Part shown: one piece after another, positions 14,186-15,833 of the stretch
Layout of the letters: every line of letters begins with the position of its first letter
Position numbering within the stretch: the stretch's first letter is position 1
Origin: CAZRGV01 sp964599655
Lineage (GTDB): Bacteria > Planctomycetota > Planctomycetia > Isosphaerales > Isosphaeraceae
Reading direction: 5' to 3'
Assembly: GCA_964599655.1 (NCBI GenBank)
Contig: CAZRGV010000136.1
Location: 1 to 15,833 of the forward strand
DNA: 15,833 nt
Notes under the pieces: generated by a model
The model's database searches: none
What the model saw: the letters and a program-made list of their open reading frames with translations, nothing else
What the model was told of the DNA's origin: nothing
Program-made: the position numbers and the translations under genes

Positions 14186-15379
14186 ATGATGCCCATCACG
14201 CGACGCGACATCGAAATCCTTCTGGACACCCCCGACCGGCGCGACTACGTCGTCAGCGCCTTCGTGGACCGCCGGGTCCAGGACGGGTTTCACCGCTACA
14301 TCGACGTTCAGCTTCGCAACCAGGCCCGGGAGGCCAATCAGGCCCTCTCCGAAGCCAAGGCCCGCAAGGCCCTCGAAGCCAACATCGAGGCCATCCTCCG
14401 GGCCGTCGACGGCGCCGACTCCGCCGCCAAGGGGCTGGCCGTCTACTCCGGGGTCGAGCGGAAGCTCTTCCACGTCGTCTCCCTCGACTTCCCGGTCGAG
14501 AACCAGCTCGTCATCGACGAGGAACCGTTCGTCCTGCCCTTGCTCGAACGCTGGTACGGCGACCCAAATTACCTCGTCGCCGTCGTCGACTCCCGACATG
14601 CCCACCTCTTCGAGGTCCACACCGGCGTGGCCGAGGAGGTCAAGGGGATCGACCGCGACATTCCCGAGATGCAGCGGGACAAGCCCCGGTTCACCTACAA
14701 GAAGCGGTTCAGCCAGACCCATCACGAGCGGCTCCAATCCCTCGATAACGACGAGTTCTTCAAGGAAATCGCCGGGGTCATCGCCGACCACTGGAAAACC
14801 GGCGCCTTCACCGGCCTGATCCTCCTGGGCCAGCCGCCGGCCACCGCCGCCCTGCGACGGCTGCTCTCCAAGGACCTCAACGGCTCGGTCGTCGAGGAAC
14901 ACGCCCAGACCATGACCTCCAGGCCCGAGGATGTCGCCGACGACGTCACCCGCGTCATGGAACGCTGGCGGGAGATCCAGCGGTCCGAAATCCTCGGCGA
15001 GCTTCAGGAACGCTGGAAGCGGAACCACCTGGTCGCCGACGGGCCGACCGCCGTGCTCGACGCCCTCCAGCAAGGTCGCGCGACCCGCGTCGTCATCGGC
15101 CCCAGGCGCGACCTCGGCGGCGCCCGTTGCAACGACTGCGGCTACCGCTTCGGCGCTCCGGTCGGCACCTGCGCCTACTGCCAGAGCCCCACCCGCACGG
15201 TCAACGCCGTTCAGGAGATCCTCCGCATGGCCCTCCGCCACCGCGTGCCGGTCTTCCTGTTCGAGCGCGGCCTGACCGAAGACCCCCTCGCCCGAGCCGG
15301 CGGCGTCGCCGCCCTGCTCCGCGCCGAGGCCAACTGGGCCCCCGACGCCTCCACCGCCCAGGCCACCCAGGGGCATTGA
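14186..15379 (+). CDS. Bacterial archaeo-eukaryotic release factor-like protein (baeRF-type), GGQ absent
   Basis: This 397-residue protein resembles eRF1/Pelota-like release factors found in bacteria (the baeRF group, perhaps family 10). The N-terminal domain (about 1-120) is helical and ends in VFSG-like AVYSGVERKLFHVV (85-98). The central domain opens with YLVAVVDSRHAHLFEVHTG (129-147), the strand pair typical of the group, then KKRFSQTHHERLQSL (172-186) where the catalytic GGQ loop would be expected; no GGQ is present anywhere. It continues with FTGLILLGQPPATAALRRLL (208-227). The C-terminal domain has VIGPRRDLGGARC and a zinc ribbon, C315-x2-C318 and C329-x2-C332. It probably acts on or near ribosomes, by family. 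No SD precedes the ATG at 14186; ATG 14189 is an equal alternative. It is transcribed alone, convergent with the next gene. The family is fairly sure; the exact subfamily and activity are not. Confidence 0.8.
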   Translation: MMPITRRDIEILLDTPDRRDYVVSAFVDRRVQDGFHRYIDVQLRNQAREANQALSEAKARKALEANIEAILRAVDGADSAAKGLAVYSGVERKLFHVVSLDFPVENQLVIDEEPFVLPLLERWYGDPNYLVAVVDSRHAHLFEVHTGVAEEVKGIDRDIPEMQRDKPRFTYKKRFSQTHHERLQSLDNDEFFKEIAGVIADHWKTGAFTGLILLGQPPATAALRRLLSKDLNGSVVEEHAQTMTSRPEDVADDVTRVMERWREIQRSEILGELQERWKRNHLVADGPTAVLDALQQGRATRVVIGPRRDLGGARCNDCGYRFGAPVGTCAYCQSPTRTVNAVQEILRMALRHRVPVFLFERGLTEDPLARAGGVAALLRAEANWAPDASTAQATQGH

Positions 15380-15423
15380 GAGAAACACAATCCCATAAGA
15401 ACAATCTTCGCAGAGCGGGCAAC

Positions 15424-15462
15424 GCCCACCGATCCTTCGGTCTTGCACGCCGATCGGTGGGC
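15424..15462. terminator. Strong inverted repeat in the convergent gap
   Basis: GCCCACCGATC (15424-15434) and GATCGGTGGGC (15452-15462) form a perfect 11-bp stem with a 17-nt loop. It lies between two convergent genes, 44 nt after the release-factor-like gene stop and about 80 nt beyond the minus-strand stop, so a bidirectional terminator is the simplest reading. T-runs are lacking on both sides. Confidence 0.5.
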
Positions 15463-15542
15463 CTTGCTCACCTTACAACGCCGATATCAATAACACCCAA
15501 CGTTTCCATTCAAGCAACGGGCGCCCAGAACTCCGGCGCGGC

Positions 15543-15833
15543 TCAAGGGGCCTCGTCGGTGGTCTCCGGCATGAGGATGCGGAAGAAGTCGCGGGGCTGC
15601 CAGGGAATCAGGCGCGCGCCGTTGGAGGGGAAGACGCGGGGGATCGTCGCCAGGTCGTCGCCGGCGACCGGCGGTGAGACGACCAGACCGTCGCTCCATC
15701 GGCCGAGGTCGCGGATCAGGCTTCCCTTCCGGGTCGCCTCGTCGAGCGTCTGGCCCTGGAAGGCGGCGTGCAGGGTCAGATCGGCCAGTCGCCAGAAGCC
15801 GTAGCGGTCGAGGAGATCGACCCCCGCGCGGCT
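15543..15833 (-). CDS. C-terminal part of an unrecognised protein, truncated by the window edge
   Basis: The minus strand is open from the window edge to a TGA at 15543-15545, giving 96 codons without a start inside the window. The protein part is GC-rich-codon, well composed and globular: DLLDRYGFWRLADLTLHAAF near its start, then a helix-like TLDEATRKGSLIRDLGRWSD, DDLATIPRVFPSNGARLIPW, and the end RDFFRILMPETTDEAP. The amino-acid mix, with Trp and Phe spread in hydrophobic patterns and a short acidic tail, argues for a real gene rather than a shadow, as do strong third-position G/C. I do not recognise a family. Its 5' part lies beyond 15833. It converges with the release-factor-like gene, with 163 bp between them. 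Confidence 0.7.
   Translation of the reverse strand, partial: SRAGVDLLDRYGFWRLADLTLHAAFQGQTLDEATRKGSLIRDLGRWSDGLVVSPPVAGDDLATIPRVFPSNGARLIPWQPRDFFRILMPETTDEAP

Noticed and set aside
13958..15448. 496-codon open frame on the minus strand rich in Gly, Val, Asp and Glu
   Set aside because: Exactly antisense to the release-factor-like gene; the composition results from complementing its codons.
1..15833. CRISPR arrays, tRNA or rRNA genes, insertion sequences and attachment sites
   Set aside because: No regularly spaced repeats, cloverleaf with conserved T-loop, transposase or flanking terminal repeats were seen on either strand.

Overview
The window is GC-rich chromosomal DNA, very probably from a planctomycete and most likely an Isosphaeraceae-type genome. 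That inference rests on the combination of an ECF sigma factor beside a giant Ser/Thr kinase with a WD40 propeller tail, two PEP-CTERM surface proteins in tandem, genes that often lack a Shine-Dalgarno (SD) sequence, and a bacterial eRF1-like protein. I see no insertion sequence, phage gene, CRISPR array, tRNA or rRNA.

Left part (1-3768). A less GC-rich noncoding stretch (1-352) carries nested inverted repeats and leads into a 69-residue zinc-ribbon protein (353-562). It converges on nadD (692-1291, minus), the NAD-synthesis adenylyltransferase. nadD is divergent from priA (1489-3768), the replication-restart helicase, with 197 bp between their start codons.

Middle part (3769-10563). After a 542-bp gap come two related exported proteins ending in PEP-CTERM sorting tails (4311-4997 and 5112-5822); they look like a tandem duplication that has diverged. 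Then come an ECF-type sigma factor (6012-6644) and, 217 bp further on, a 1233-residue membrane Ser/Thr kinase whose C-terminal part shows about 14 WD-type repeats (6862-10563). The two plausibly form one signalling module. The gap between them holds a hairpin, a perfect 10-bp palindrome and an AT-rich dyad.

Right part (10564-15833). Pyruvate kinase (10693-12141) is followed after 44 bp by a DUF72 protein (12186-13169), possibly co-transcribed. Next are a lipoprotein of unknown function (13362-13961) with a terminator-like hairpin, and a protein I assign to the bacterial archaeo-eukaryotic release-factor-like group (14186-15379), with a C-terminal zinc ribbon and no GGQ motif. The window ends in the C-terminal 96 codons of a minus-strand gene (15543-15833) that I do not recognise; a strong inverted repeat lies in the convergent gap.

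The best candidates for new biology are the sigma/kinase module (a possible phospho-switch at Ser50 of the sigma factor, a Ser/Gly-rich kinase insert and a double propeller), the GGQ-less release-factor homologue, and the structured leader before the small zinc-ribbon gene. No complete novel multi-gene system is evident.
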